A stretch of 64,000 nt of DNA from Bromus sterilis (lineage: Eukaryota > Streptophyta > Magnoliopsida > Poales > Poaceae): the NCBI GenBank assembly GCA_950022295.1, contig OX465599.1:278091501-278155500 (forward strand), in the 5' to 3' direction. Positions within the stretch are counted from its first letter, which is position 1, and each line of letters starts with the position of its first letter. The notes beneath the pieces are model-generated. The model searched no databases. It had not been told where the DNA came from and worked only from the letters and a program-made list of their open reading frames with translations. Below are positions 1-11,651 of the stretch, piece after piece. Made by a program: the position numbers and the translations under genes.

Positions 1-3000
1 AAAATAATTCAAAAAAAATCAAAAAATGTAAAACCTTCGCGTTACATCCTAATTTATGTCCTAGTAACCATACAAAACAACAAACTTGGAATAAGGCAAA
101 TATTTTAAAAAAGTCTTCTCAACATGAGCTATCAAGTATGAAGATTCATGACTTTCAAGCCAAATGACCGATGACATAGCTAGATTCAAAGGATAGTTTT
201 TCCAAATTAAGTCATATGTTGCACATGTGTGTATATTACACTAGCCAACAAGTTTAACAAATAAAGTTTTTATTTTCTTTCCACGAAAAATCCATTTTTC
301 ATTTTCCGAATGACAAAAGTAGGGTTTTTTGTGAAGGATGTACCAAATATTTGATGTCAACTTGAATTACTCCATTTTTGTAAAATAATAGACCACATTT
401 TATTCACAATTGACCAAAGTTTCCACGTAAAATATTTTTTATATACCTCTCCTGAAAAAGACAAGTTTATGCAGATTCCGCTGGAACGGGGTCAAATTTG
501 AACAACATATGCTTGATAGTTTGCTCTTTATTTTTTTGAAAAATCATTTCTAGGTACACAAGTAGTCATTTCATCATAGATACACCAATAGTTTTGCAAG
601 ATTTCACCCTTAGCTATCACCGACCATGCCCCCTGTTTTGATCACTTTTTGAAATCGATAAAAATAATTCAAAAAAGAATTAAAAAAATGTAAAACCTTA
701 GCGTTACATCCCAATTTATGTCCTAGTAACCATAAAAAACAACAAACTTGTAATAAGGCAAATATCTTTAAAAAGTCTTCTCAAAATGAGCTATTAAGTA
801 TGTAGATTCATGACTTTGAAGCCAAATGACCGATGACATAGCTAGATTCAAAGGATAGTTTTTCCAAATGAAGTCATATGTTGCACATGTGTGTATATTA
901 TACTAGCCAACAAGTTTAACAAATAAAGCTTTTATTTTCTTTGCACGAAAAATCCATTTTTCATTTTCCGAATGACAAAATTAGGGGTTTTTTGTGAAGG
1001 ATGTACCAAATATTTGATGTCAACTTGAATTACTCCATTTTTGTAAAATAATATACCACGTTTTATTCACAATTGACTAAAGTTTCCATGTAAAATATTT
1101 TTTATATACCTCTCCTGAAAAAGACAAGTTTATGTAGATTCAGCTGGAACGGGGTCAAATTTGAACAGCATGTGCTTGATAGTTTGCTCTTTATTTTTTC
1201 AAAAAATCATTTCTAGGTACACAAGTAGTCATTTCATCATAGATCCACCAATAGTTTTGCAAGATTTCACCCCTAGCTATCACCGGCCATGCCCCCTGTT
1301 TTGATCACTTTTTGAAATCGATAAAAATAATTCAAAAAAAATCAAAAAAATGTAAAACCTTCGCGTTACATCCTAATTTATGTCCTAGTAACCATACAAA
1401 ACAACAAACTTGGAATAAGGCAAATATTTTAAAAAAGTCTTCTCAACATGAGCTATGAAGTATGAAGATTCATAACTTTCAAGCCAAATGACCGATGACA
1501 TAGCTAGATTCAAAGGATAGTTTTTCCAAATGAAGTCATATGTTGCACATGTGTGTATATTATACTAACCAACAAGTTTAACAAATAAAGTATTTATTTT
1601 CTTTGCACGAAAAATCCATTTTTCATTTTCCGAATGACAAAACTAGGGTTTTTGTGAAGGATGTACCAAATATTTGATGTCAACTTGAATTACTCCATTT
1701 TTGTAAAATAATAGACCACGTTTTATTCACAATTGACCAAAGTTTCCATGTAAAATATTTTTTATATAACTCTCCTGAAAAAGACAAGTTTATGCAGATT
1801 CAGCTGGAACGGGGTCAAATTTGAACAACATGTGCTTGATAGTTTGCTCTTTATTTTTTCAAAAAACCATTTCTAGGTACACAAGTAGTCATTTCATCAT
1901 AGATCCACCAATAGTCTTGCAAGATTTCACCCCTAGCTATCACCGGCCATGCCCCCTGTTTTGATCACCTTTTGAAATCAATAAAAATAATTCAAAAAAA
2001 ATCAAAAAAATGTAAAACCTTCGCGTTACATCCTAATTTATGTCCTAGTAACCATACAAAACAAAAAACTTGGAATAACGCAAATATCTTAAAAAAGTCT
2101 TCTCAAAATGAGCTATCAAGTATAAAGATTCATGACTTTCAAGCCAAATGACCGATGACATAGCTAGATTCATAGAATAGTTTTTCCAAATGAAGTCATA
2201 TGTTGCACATGTGTGTATATTATACTAGCGAACAAGTTTAATTAATAAAGTTTTTATTTTCTTTGCATGAAAAATCCATTTTTCATTTTCCGAGTGACAA
2301 AAGTAGGGGTTTTTTGTGAAGGATGTACCAAATATTTGATGTCAACTTGAATCACTCCATTTTTGTAAAATAGTAGAACATATTTTATTCACAATTTACC
2401 AAAGTTTTCAGGTAAAATATTTTTTGTATACCTCTCGTGCAAAACAAAGCAAATTTTCGCAGATTCAGTTGGAATAGGATCAAATTTGAACTATATGTGC
2501 TTAATAGTTTGCTATTTATTTTTTTATAAAATCATGTCTAAATACACAAGTAGTAACTTCAGTTTTTTTATGGTTTGATTTTTATTTTTTTTGATTTTTT
2601 ATTTCTACGTCGACGGCCTGGCCGTAGGCGTAAAATATTTTTTATATACCTCTCCTGAAAAAGACAATTTTATGCAGATTCAGCTGGAACGGGGTCAAAT
2701 TTGAACAATATGTGCTTGATAGTTTGCTCTTTTTTTTTCAAAAAATCATTTCTAGGTACACAAGTAGTCATTTCATCATAGATCCACCAATAGTTTTGCA
2801 AGATTTCACCCCTAGCTATCATCGGCCATGCCCACTGTTTTGATCACTTTTTGAAATCGATAAAAATAATTCAAAAAATTAAAAAAAATGTAAAACCTTC
2901 GCGTTACATCCTAATTTATGTCCTAGTAACCATACAAAACAACAAACTTGGAATAAGGCAAATATCTTTAAAAAGTCTTCTCAAAATGAGCTATCAAGTA

Positions 3001-4140
3001 TGAAGATTCATGACTTTCAAGCCAAATGACCGATGACCTAGCTAGATTCAAAGGATAGTTTTTCCAAATGAAGTCATATGTTGCACATGTGTGTATATTA
3101 TACTAGCCAACAAGTTTAACAAATAATTTTTTTATTTTCTTTGCACGAAAAATCCATTTTTCATTTTCCGAATGACAAAAGTAGGGGTTTTTTGTGAAGG
3201 ATGTACCAAATATTTGATGTCAACTTGAATTACTCCATTTTTGTAAAATAATAGACCACGTTTTATTCACAATTGACCAAAGTTTCCATGTAAAATATTT
3301 TTTATATACCTCTCCTGAAAAAGACAAGTTTATGCAGATTCAGCTGGAACGGGGTCAAATTTGAACAGCATGTGCTTGATAGTTTGCTCTTTATTTTTTC
3401 AAAAAATCATTTCTAGGTACACAAGTAGTCATTTCATCATAGATCCACCAATAGTCTTGCAAGATTTCACCCCTAGCTATCACCGGCCATGCCCCCTGTT
3501 TTGATCACTTTTTGAAATCAATACAAATAATTAAAAAAAATCAAAAAAATGTAAAACCTTCGCGTTACATCCTAATTTATGTGCTAGTAATCATACAAAA
3601 CAACAAACTTGGAATAAGGAAAATATCTTAAAAAAGTCTTCTCAAAATGAGCTATCAAGTATGAAGATTAATGACTTTCAAGCCAAATGACCGATGACAT
3701 AGCTAGATTCAAAGAATAGTTTTTCCAAATGAAGTCATATGTTGCACATGTGTGTATATTATACTAGCCAACAAGTTTAACAAATAAACTTTTTATTTTC
3801 TTTGCACGAAAAATCCATTTTTCATTTTCCGAGTGACAAAATTAGGGTTTTTTGTGAAGGATGTACCAAATATTTGATGTCAACTTGAATCACTCCATTT
3901 TTGTAAAATACTAGACCATATTTTATTCACAATTTACCAAAGTTTTCAGGTAAAATATTTTTTATATACCTCTCGTGAAAAACAAAACAAATTTTCGCAG
4001 ATTCAGTTGGAACATGATCAAATTTGAACTATATGTGCTTAATAGTTTGCTCTTTATTTTTTTATAAAATCATTTCTAAATACACAAGTAGTAACTTCAG
4101 TTTTTTTATGGTTTTATTTTTATTTTTTTCGATTTTTTAT
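1..4140. repeat. Tandem array of about 660-bp units inside the CACTA element
   Basis: The marker GTAAAACCTT(C/A)GCGTTACAT recurs at about 28, 690, 1352, 2012, 2890 and 3551, giving spacings of 662, 662, 660, 878 and 661 bp. The units are AT-rich and differ by scattered substitutions and small indels. The long fourth interval holds an extra partial unit (about 2630-2865) that follows an embedded copy of the subterminal boundary. No coding sequence is seen. Arrays like this are common inside CACTA elements. Confidence 0.92.
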
Positions 4141-4662
4141 TTCTACGTCGACGGCCTGGCCGTAGGCGTATCCCCGTTTGAATTTTTTTAATTATTTTTA
4201 GAAAAATGTAAATATTTATATTTTTTTATTTTTTATTGCTAGGCCGACGGCCTGGCCGTAGGCGTATCCCCGTTTGAAATTTTTAATTTATTATTATTAT
4301 TATTTCATTTTATTTTTTGAATTTTTTAAATTATTAATTTTTTTTACTGTTACGCCGAGGGCAATGCCGTCGGCGTATCCCTTTTTGAATTTTAAAATTA
4401 TTATTTTATTTTGTAGGAAAAAACGTACGTCGAGGGCAATGCCGTCGGCGTAGGTCTTGTGCCGTTAGGCCGTTTAACGCCGTCTCACGTTCGTTTTATA
4501 TGCCGACGGCTTTTCTTACGCGGACGGCGACGTAGCTCCATCTAAACCGACGGCTTTTTACGCCGACGGTCACGCAGCCGTCCTCCTCTCTTCAAGACCT
4601 ACGCTGACGGTGCCGGCATTTGGCCGTCGGCGTAGACACCGGCCGTCGGCGTTTACGCTCAG
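4141..4662. repeat. CACTA subterminal inverted-repeat motifs
   Basis: Imperfect palindromes with arms of the type ACGCCGA/TCGGCGT lie at 4145-4170, 4238-4266, 4351-4377 and 4424-4453, separated by AT-rich spacers. Denser GC-rich copies follow from about 4500 to 4660. Subterminal repeats of this sort bind transposase in studied En/Spm elements; that role here is inferred from position. Confidence 0.8.
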
Positions 4663-4672
4663 TCCCGTAGTG
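4663..4672 (-). repeat. CACTA terminal inverted repeat tip
   Basis: The minus strand reads CACTACGGGA starting at 4672. The three bases after it (GTG, 4673-4675) would be the target duplication. Confidence 0.85.
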
Positions 4673-5537
4673 GTGGTAGTGGCCTGGGTACGGCGGCGGC
4701 GAGCGATCGATCTCGCAGCACCAAGATCGGCTAGACCGATGCAATCGGATTGAAGAGCTGCGGAGGCTGGCGTGTGACAGATGAATTCTTTTTGAGATCG
4801 GATCGCTGCGTCCACATTCGTGGGTTAGCAGGAGACAGCGCAGTGGAATCTGGCAGGGTGCTGGTGCTTGGTTCGAAGCGAACGAGGATTGCCGTGGTGG
4901 CCAGTTGGCAGGCCGAAGGCAGCAAGGCTGGCGGCGATGCACACGATTTGTTTGAAAAACAAAAGACACGATGCTAGGCTTCGCATGATATGAGCGCGCA
5001 TGTGTTCATGGGCAGACAGGAGTTAGTTGCTGCTACGTGTTCATGAAGATGCACTAGCAATAGTGATGAGAAAAATAGTTGCACAATAAAAAATCTCTGC
5101 AAATTGAGCAAAAAGGTGGAGCATTTGCTGTACAATCGGCGAGAGGTTTCACGGTTATTCTCTAAGGGCATACAGGATATTTTGTGGGTCAAATTTGCAT
5201 GGAAGGTTTCTCTATCAAGATTGTTGTACTCGGAGAATATGCGAAAGAGGGCAGTGTGTGTCGAGAAGGATCATGCAGATACATGGCGTCAAGAATGCAC
5301 GGAGATGTGCGGGCGGATATGACGCAGGGTGGAGCATGGTTGCATTCGGATAATTTCGACTGGGTCGGACGTGAACAGTCTGGCGGATCGACGTGGATGT
5401 TGGTCAAGGCAGAAGATGACGGTGATTTCAGCGACGACGACACAGGAGCGTGATGCTGATGGTGGCCGACTTCTAGGCGTGGAAACACGTGGCGCATGCC
5501 CGAGGGCTTGTGCGGTTCGACATGACAATAGTGCATG
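4673..5537. other. Unclassified block, part 1 of 3
   Basis: This is moderately GC-rich sequence between the CACTA terminus and the LARD-like LTR. Only short overlapping ORFs occur, and none resembles a known protein. It seems continuous in origin with 33227-33552 and 60619-61795 once the two large insertions are removed. I see no RNA gene and no recognisable exon. Confidence 0.5.
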
Positions 5538-5944
5538 TGTGACACCCTGAATTTTGGAACTTTCGTTTTTCAAAAAAAATTCGGATTTATTTCTGGATTT
5601 GCGATTGGAATTGATTTTGATCACCTCGTTGGACTTGAAACTTGAGCATATTTTCTTTCCATGATCAAGTGACCCTTGTTTCCAACCCTATCCATGTCAT
5701 TCCATTGTTCCATCCCACCCAAGACACCATTTTATTTAAACCATATATTCCTTTTCCAATAAAAGGGATATTCCTATTATTTGAGGTTTGTGAAGAAACC
5801 CCTATTTATATTGCTCCATAAATCCTCAAATAATTTTCACATGTCATTGACATCATATCTTTCGAAATTCTCCAAAAATATTTCATAGCCCAAGTGGATT
5901 TTTCCTCTAGAAAAATTCATTTGTCTGTGGGGGCAGATTGGAGC

Positions 5945-6585
5945 TTTGTGAAGGGAGTGCCATTTTTCTTGATCCATTGCTGGTGAAACTTTTTGTCCTG
6001 TCTCATATGATCATATGTTTGATCTCCACCAAATTCCACCACCATTTCGTTAGTCAAACTCCCACAATAAATTCCCAAAGTTTGGATGCAGCAAAGGGGC
6101 ATTGTGAAGCAAGTGCATGATAGGGGATACCATTTGCCTTGAAACTTTTTGTGCATGATCCTACCACCAAATAACTCCACAAAACCAAATATGAGCCAAA
6201 TCCAATCACCCATATGTGTGCATTGTCAAGTTGAAGTTTCTGACCAGTGGGCCACATTGTGAAGCAAGTGCTAGCTATGTGTGTCCAATGGCTATGAAAT
6301 TTTACACACATGTGAACCATGCCAAACAACCCCAGTACACCAATTTTCAGCCAAATCAAACAATCCAGGGAGATGCTAGCCTCACCAACACCATTCTGAC
6401 CTATTTGGTGCTTTACAAAGGAAGTACCAAAACTATTAGTCTAAAGGATCTGAAACTTGGCATACATACTCATACTAGTGTATGATTGAGCTATGAAAAA
6501 TATCATGCCTAGGGGAGCTATGTACAAGCCATTGCACAGCACAAACACCTTCTGCAGCATTGTGCCATTTACAAAGCAAGTGCCA
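5945..6585. repeat. Degenerate tandem repeat of about 155 bp in the LTR upstream region
   Basis: The core word TTTGTGAAGCAAGTGCCA and its variants occur at about 5946, 6101, 6255, 6413 and 6570, with spacings of 155, 154, 158 and 157 bp. Sequence between cores is strongly diverged. The same series is present in the right LTR from about 29411. Confidence 0.7.
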
Positions 6586-7095
6586 TGTGCATTGATTTGT
6601 TTGAGCCCAAACTCCACAGTACTCTAGTCCTTTGTACCCCAAAGCCATGTGACAACTTGTTCCTACCCAAAACCCCACCATGTGAGCACTACCTCCTGTC
6701 CAAGGTTGCTGCATCAAACTTCTCCTTAAGATAGAAATCAATCCAGTGCACCTATGGACCATCCAGCTGTACCCATGTGATCAGCACTCGAAGGACTCCA
6801 TGATAAACATCCTTGGTCACGAAGAAAACCAAAACCCCCTGTGCGCAGATTCCCTTTTGTGGCCACGCCCTTGGCAGCTTCAGGCGTGCTCTGGCCACGC
6901 ACTGAGCATGCCCGAGCCGTCTCCATCGAGCCATAGTACGCGCTCATCTCCTTCCTCTTGTCTAGCCGCGCCGCACGGCCTTCCCGACTCCCCACGCTAC
7001 ACGCCACCCCGTCTAGTCGCCCTCCTCACCGCTGTTCACTCGCACGCTGCGGCCGCCGTTCCCTTGTCGCGGCCCGAGCTCGGAATCGACCCCCC

Positions 7096-7105
7096 TTTTA
7101 TATAG
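7096..7105 (+). promoter_or_regulatory. TATA box of the LARD-like 5' LTR
   Basis: TTTTATATAG lies at the change from AT-rich to GC-rich sequence and is conserved in the right LTR (30555-30563). A start site about 30 bp downstream would place the GC-rich leader and the hairpins in the transcript. Confidence 0.65.
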
Positions 7106-7659
7106 AGCTTCCCCCCCGAGCACTCAAGCATCACCCAGCACCTCCCCCACTCCTCCTAGCCCCTTCCCCACGACCAATTTGGCGCCGGAGGCCGCCATTG
7201 CACCCCACGGCCACCCTGGCCGCCGCCGGTCCTCCCTCCGAATTGGAGCCACCTGAGGCCCTCTCCTTCCTCCCATCCGAGCCCGAGCACCCCCCTGGGC
7301 TCTCCAGCAGCCGCGCCACCCCTTTCCCCGCCGGAGCCCTCGCCGCAGATCGCCGGCCCGAGGCCCGTGCTGCCGCCCCGCCCAGCCATGGGGGCATGGC
7401 CCCGCGGCCGCCCCGTCTGACCCAGTCGCCGCCTGCAGAGGAGCCGCGGCACACCGCAGCCGCCCATCCCGCCGGCGGCCGTCTCCCGTACCAGCCGCGA
7501 CGGCGACGAGTGGCCGGCCGGCCTCCTCTGGCTCGGCACGGGAAGGAAACAAGGGAGGAGAGAGAGAGGAAAGAGCTGACAGGTGGGGGCCGTTTGTAAG
7601 TGGCCGGCTGACTGCTGGACCCCACACGTCAGCGTAAGTGAAGGCACCTCCATTCGAAA

Positions 7660-7783
7660 TATGTTTTCCCTAAAGGAAGGCGTATATTCCCTCTTTTGTT
7701 GCCAGAGTACGCTTTTACCGATCTGAAAGCGTATTTTCCCCGTTCTGCAGCCCGAAGTACGCTTTCTCTCAACAGAAAGCGTA
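7660..7783 (+). other. Three leader hairpins with TACG/CGTA clamps
   Basis: Stem 1 is 7660-7669 with 7675-7684 (loop CTAAA). Stem 2 is TACGCTTT 7708-7715 with AAAGCGTA 7726-7733 (10-base loop). Stem 3 is 7758-7765 with 7776-7783 (10-base loop). Stems 2 and 3 are identical and exactly 50 bp apart, but their loops differ. The right LTR has the same three hairpins, and the two stem differences I noticed between LTRs keep pairing as G-U wobbles. Confidence 0.7.
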
Positions 7784-7834
7784 TTTCCATCCAACTAGCC
7801 CCTCCGGCACCGTTTCCTCCGTATCTCCGCAACC

Positions 7835-7994
7835 GTAAGTCCAAACACGGTGATTCTTTTTGCGTTGGTTTCGTATCGAGCTCCTCTTCGTGTTGGAATA
7901 GGTTTTACGCCATGGTTCCTTGTGTTCTTTTGCTGGTTAGGTCAAAGTGATCTGACCCCCCTTCTCGCCGTGCCGTTTTGTTCGGTTTTTGCAG
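7835..7994 (+). other. Candidate intron in the LTR leader
   Basis: A consensus plant donor (GTAAGT at 7835) is followed 160 bp later by a pyrimidine-rich tract and TTTTTGCAG ending at 7994. The right LTR keeps both signals (31291-31451). This would be a spliced 5' leader downstream of the TATA box. No transcript data are available here. Confidence 0.5.
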
Positions 7995-9209
7995 GGCGTT
8001 GTTGGTGACCGAGACCGAGGGTGTTTCACACCACTCTGGTGAAAGGCAAGCCACAATACCCTTTGCACCTTTGCAAAGCTTTGACGTGTCTTTAAATTTT
8101 TTTTGTTCGATGATATGCTTATATCGGTGATTATGATCATGTTGCTATGCTATGATTGATGCCATGCTATGCTATGATTGATGTTATCATTACCATGCTA
8201 TGCTTTTCCATGTCATATCCATGCTATGTTTTAATCATGTCATGTTATACTTTGCACCATCTAACCACAACAACACCATGCTAAGTTGATCATGTTATAT
8301 CTATGCTAGTTCATGCTATGCCTGAGTTATGCCTAACTTCATTCATAATGTTGCCATGTTAAATTGCTTAATCTTTGTAACACGGATAAGTTCACCATCT
8401 AAAATGTGTTTGATCATATCTGAAACTGTCATGTTAATATGCTATGCATTGTTATGATCTGATACTCATGTTGCACCTGATACTTGTGTTCGCTGTTGGA
8501 GATATGCTTCGTGACAAGTTGATCAGGTGCCATCGAACCGAGATTATCCATGCAGCCACATTCGCTTGTATGGGCGGGCCTTGACTCGGGCTATCGTAGT
8601 GCCTTCTACGGATATCACCCAGTAGGGGAGGTTATGCACGCACGCTACCCTGACCAGGTAGGTGGTGATAATCTCGACATCCATAGTTGTTATGAGCTCA
8701 GTCCCTGGTGGGAAAGTTTGCTACAAGGTGGTTGGGTGGTTAAGGTGGTAACATGGACACCTAACCACAGGGATACCCAAGACCGTGTGTCGGTGAGTCC
8801 GTAGGGAGGTAATGCGGTATTCGGGTTTCGTTGGAGATGTCCTAGTCCACTCCTGCGGTGCGAGTTCCAAGGATCCTGTGGGACAAGTACCGAGGTGCTG
8901 GATGGAGGAGGAACTCCATAATGTGGGTAACATGCACAAACTCTGCAGAGTCAAAATCTATTCGAATAGCCGCGTCCTCGGTCATGGGACACAGTTCGTA
9001 CTAGGTCACACCATATGATCAACTTGAGTACGGTGGCAAGTTTGTGGTAAGTGGATGGTTATACGATAAGTGGATTGGTTGGGTGGTAACGAAGGACACC
9101 TAACCCGTTGAATGGTTGTGCGATGACCCGTTCGGTCATGCGACGACCCGTGGAAGTGAATGGTCACGAGGTGACACGGTGCTTGAGTCTATAAGGACTC
9201 CGAGGTAAG

Positions 9210-9236
9210 CCACATGATCGTGCGACGATCATGTGG
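9210..9236. repeat. Perfect 11-bp hairpin near the LTR 3' part
   Basis: CCACATGATCG and CGATCATGTGG flank the loop TGCGA. The identical hairpin is at 32667-32693 in the right LTR. Confidence 0.75.
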
Positions 9237-9773
9237 GGTACATTGTGTGTGCGTTAGACTTAATGCTGTTAATATGCTTGATGATTATATGCTTGCATGA
9301 TATTGTTGCTCACCTATTTAATTCACTAATATACTTTAACCTGTTGCCATGTTATTGTTTTGCCTTGTTGCATGGTTGTTGTGAGCTTGCAAGTACATTC
9401 AATGTACTGACCTGGCGTGTTATGCCAGATTTGCAGGCCGTGCTTTGGATGCGTAGGACGACGTTCCCGGTGTTTGCGATATAGGAGGTTTCCCAGCCAG
9501 TGTCCCTGTGGATTGGAGTTCGTCATCGCCATTATTGTTCCGCTGCCGTAGATATTCCGCTGCTAGAGTTATGCTGCTGTTTGATGTAGAGCTGAGGCTA
9601 GCCTGAGGAGCAAGTTGTGTCTCCGCTAGCATTGTAATAGACCTCGTGTACCACTATCTTCGGTAATAGAAAGCTGTTCAGTTCTATATCAATAAGTGCC
9701 GTGCTCCAGAAGACTTGATCTCTGGGCTGGTGCACAGGGCGTTCCGGTCCTCTGAGCCGGGGTGCCACAACGG

Positions 9774-9786
9774 TTGGTATCAGATC
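9774..9786 (+). promoter_or_regulatory. Primer binding site, tRNA-Met type (LARD-like element)
   Basis: TTGGTATCAGATC begins 4 bases after the LTR end. It matches the usual initiator tRNA-Met site (TGGTATCAGAGC) with one mismatch. It marks the start of minus-strand DNA synthesis. Confidence 0.8.
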
Positions 9787-9948
9787 AGGACTGGCTGTAG
9801 GACCCTCTAGCCCGCGCGAACGTTAGAAGGACGTTAGATTGACGTTAGAGATAGAGTATATCTTGCTTGTGTGATGCTATTGCTTGCTGCATTTTTTGCT
9901 TCGTATAGACGGTATGTTTTCGCTAACGATCTGATCTGAAGAGTGTAG
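9787..9948 (+). other. LARD-like central domain, left remnant
   Basis: This is the short part of the central domain left of the copia insertion. ACGTTAGA repeats three times with an 11-bp period (9820, 9831, 9842). The last five bases, TGTAG (9944-9948), are the target duplication of the copia element and reappear at 25097-25101. No coding sequence is seen. Confidence 0.7.
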
Positions 9949-11651
9949 TGAAGGGTTCGTTGCATAGAAAACAAAAAATTTCCTACGGTTGTAACAGCCA
10001 AGATCACATCTAGAAGATCACTTGTAACGGTTTGAGAAGGACTCACCCTCGAAGACCAAAAGATTTAACGAGAACTATTCTCGTGGGTGATGTAGTAGAA
10101 CACTCTCCGACCTCAAGGTCGTGATGAAGACTTGACGCCACGAACGGGCAGCGTCTCCGTAGTCGGTCACACGTACAGATCAGTGACGACCTCTGCCCCT
10201 TGCTCCAGTTGGGCAGCGGAAGTAGTGGATCCTCGGGAACTCCAGCAGCACTACAACATAGTGGTGGTGGTGGTAGAGAAGATCTTGAGCAGGGCTTCGC
10301 CTAAGCACCGTACTCGTGAAACTGGATCAGCTAGCAAGGGGAGGAAGATGCCAACCAAAGGGCATATGAGAGATGGAGGAATGAGTGAGTTGTGTGAGGA
10401 CCTCCACCCATCTATATATAGGAGGAGGGGGAGGCAGCCCCCAAGGGGTAGCACGCCCCAAGAGGTGCCCCCACCTCTCCCCTCATCATGTGGGTGGACT
10501 CTCCACTCACAAAAACAAAGGGTCACACATTATTCCCATAATTTCCATAAATCTCCACTCAAAATTCCAAGAGTTTTATCACATTAAAACACTTTTAATT
10601 ATCTTGTTTAATGTCACTCAAATTAATGAACACTTCATTCAATGAGTACTTCATTGATGAACACTTCATTCAATGAACACATTAACAATTATCCCCTTGC
10701 ACTATTTTGATATACCGAAACTATTCCAGCAGTTTTATCAAAAACAGTCCATGTGCTGTCCAGTATATTCTCCGGCGTTCCGTATCCACTCAAACGCGTC
10801 AACGAATCCTTAAGTGTGTCACCCTACGGTTCGTGAATAAAATGGACATGACAGAGACTCTTCTCCGATCAATAATCATCAGAGGGATCTGGAGATCAAT
10901 GATGACTCCCACTTACTCAACGATGAACTAGTGATCGTGTGAACCATTACTCCGTAACCAATTCCTTTTGTCTCGCGATATTTTACTTGTCCGAGATCCG
11001 ATCATTTGGTATCATCCATACCTAGTTCGATCTCGTTACCGACAAGTACTCTTTACTCGTTCCGTGATATAACATCCTCGTGAGCCAGTCACGTTCTTGC
11101 AAGCGATGTCAATGTGATATCACCGAGAGGGCCCAGAGTATATCTCTCCGTCATCTGGATGGACAAATCCCACTCTTGATCCACGAGCCTCAACTAACAC
11201 TTTCCAAGTACCCAACGACACCTTTATAATCACCCTGTTACGGTGTGACTTTTGATGGAATCAAAGTACTCTTCCGGTGTCAGTGATTGACGTGATCTCA
11301 TGGTCTAAGGATTAGGGTTACTTCGTGAAAGTTTGATACAGCAATAGAAACTTTGATGACATGATCGTATTGCTATAACTACTGTGGGTGTATGTTCATC
11401 ACATCATTCTCCAATGATATGACCTTGTTATTAACGACATCCAATGTCAATGATCAGGAAACCTTGATCATCCGTTAATCAACAAGCTAGTATAAAGAGA
11501 GGCATTACTAGGAACCTTTTCTTTGTTTATTAAACACACATGTATTAACGTTTCCGGTTAACACAATTATAGCATGAAAATAAACATTTATCATAAACAT
11601 GGAATAAGATAATAACCACTTTATTATTGCCTCTCGGGCATATTCCCTTCA
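9949..11651 (-). repeat. Copia LTR 1 (outer, 3' LTR of the left unit)
   Basis: Length is 1703 bp. A TATA box reads CTATATATAG on the minus strand at 10412-10421. Three variants noticed by eye are absent from the other two LTRs (near 10106, 10194 and 11095). Confidence 0.93.
10412..10421 (-). promoter_or_regulatory. TATA box, copia LTR 1
   Basis: CTATATATAG is flanked by GC-rich sequence. The same site lies in LTR 2 and LTR 3. Confidence 0.6.

Larger units (their letters stand above)
1..4672 (-). mobile_element. CACTA DNA transposon, one end (rest lies left of the window)
   Basis: The right boundary reads CACTACGGGA on the minus strand at 4663-4672, the canonical start of a CACTA (En/Spm-type) terminal inverted repeat. 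Inside it are GC-rich subterminal repeats with the core GCCGACGGC or GCCGTCGGC (about 4145-4660), and then a tandem array of about 660-bp units that reaches the window edge. No transposase ORF is visible in this part. The 3-bp target duplication cannot be tested because the other end is outside the window. The class is secure; I did not assign a named family. Confidence 0.85.
5538..9769 (+). repeat. LARD-like element, 5' LTR
   Basis: The LTR begins TGTGACACCC and ends GTGCCACA. In order it holds an AT-rich part with a degenerate repeat of about 155 bp (5945-6585), a TATA box near 7096, a GC-rich leader of about 700 bp, three hairpins (7660-7783), an intron-like segment (7835-7994), a stretch rich in CATGCTATG words (about 8130-8480), and a perfect 11-bp hairpin (9210-9236). 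The many short ORFs, such as a 213-codon Pro/Ala-rich frame at 6958, are by-products of GC content and not supported as genes. Confidence 0.93.

Noticed and set aside
1..4140. Possible satellite or CRISPR-like array
   Set aside because: The unit is about 660 bp without short repeat-spacer structure and ends in a CACTA terminus, so it is an internal transposon array.
6958..7794. Several 160-220-codon Pro/Ala/Arg-rich ORFs on both strands of the LARD LTR (and at 30581-31250)
   Set aside because: They overlap each other in GC-rich leader sequence, are not frame-conserved between the two LTRs, and have no domain.
10132..10587. 151-codon plus-strand ORF repeated three times (also 16855 and 23577)
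   Set aside because: It lies inside the copia LTRs, antisense to element transcription. The repetition is simply the three LTR copies.
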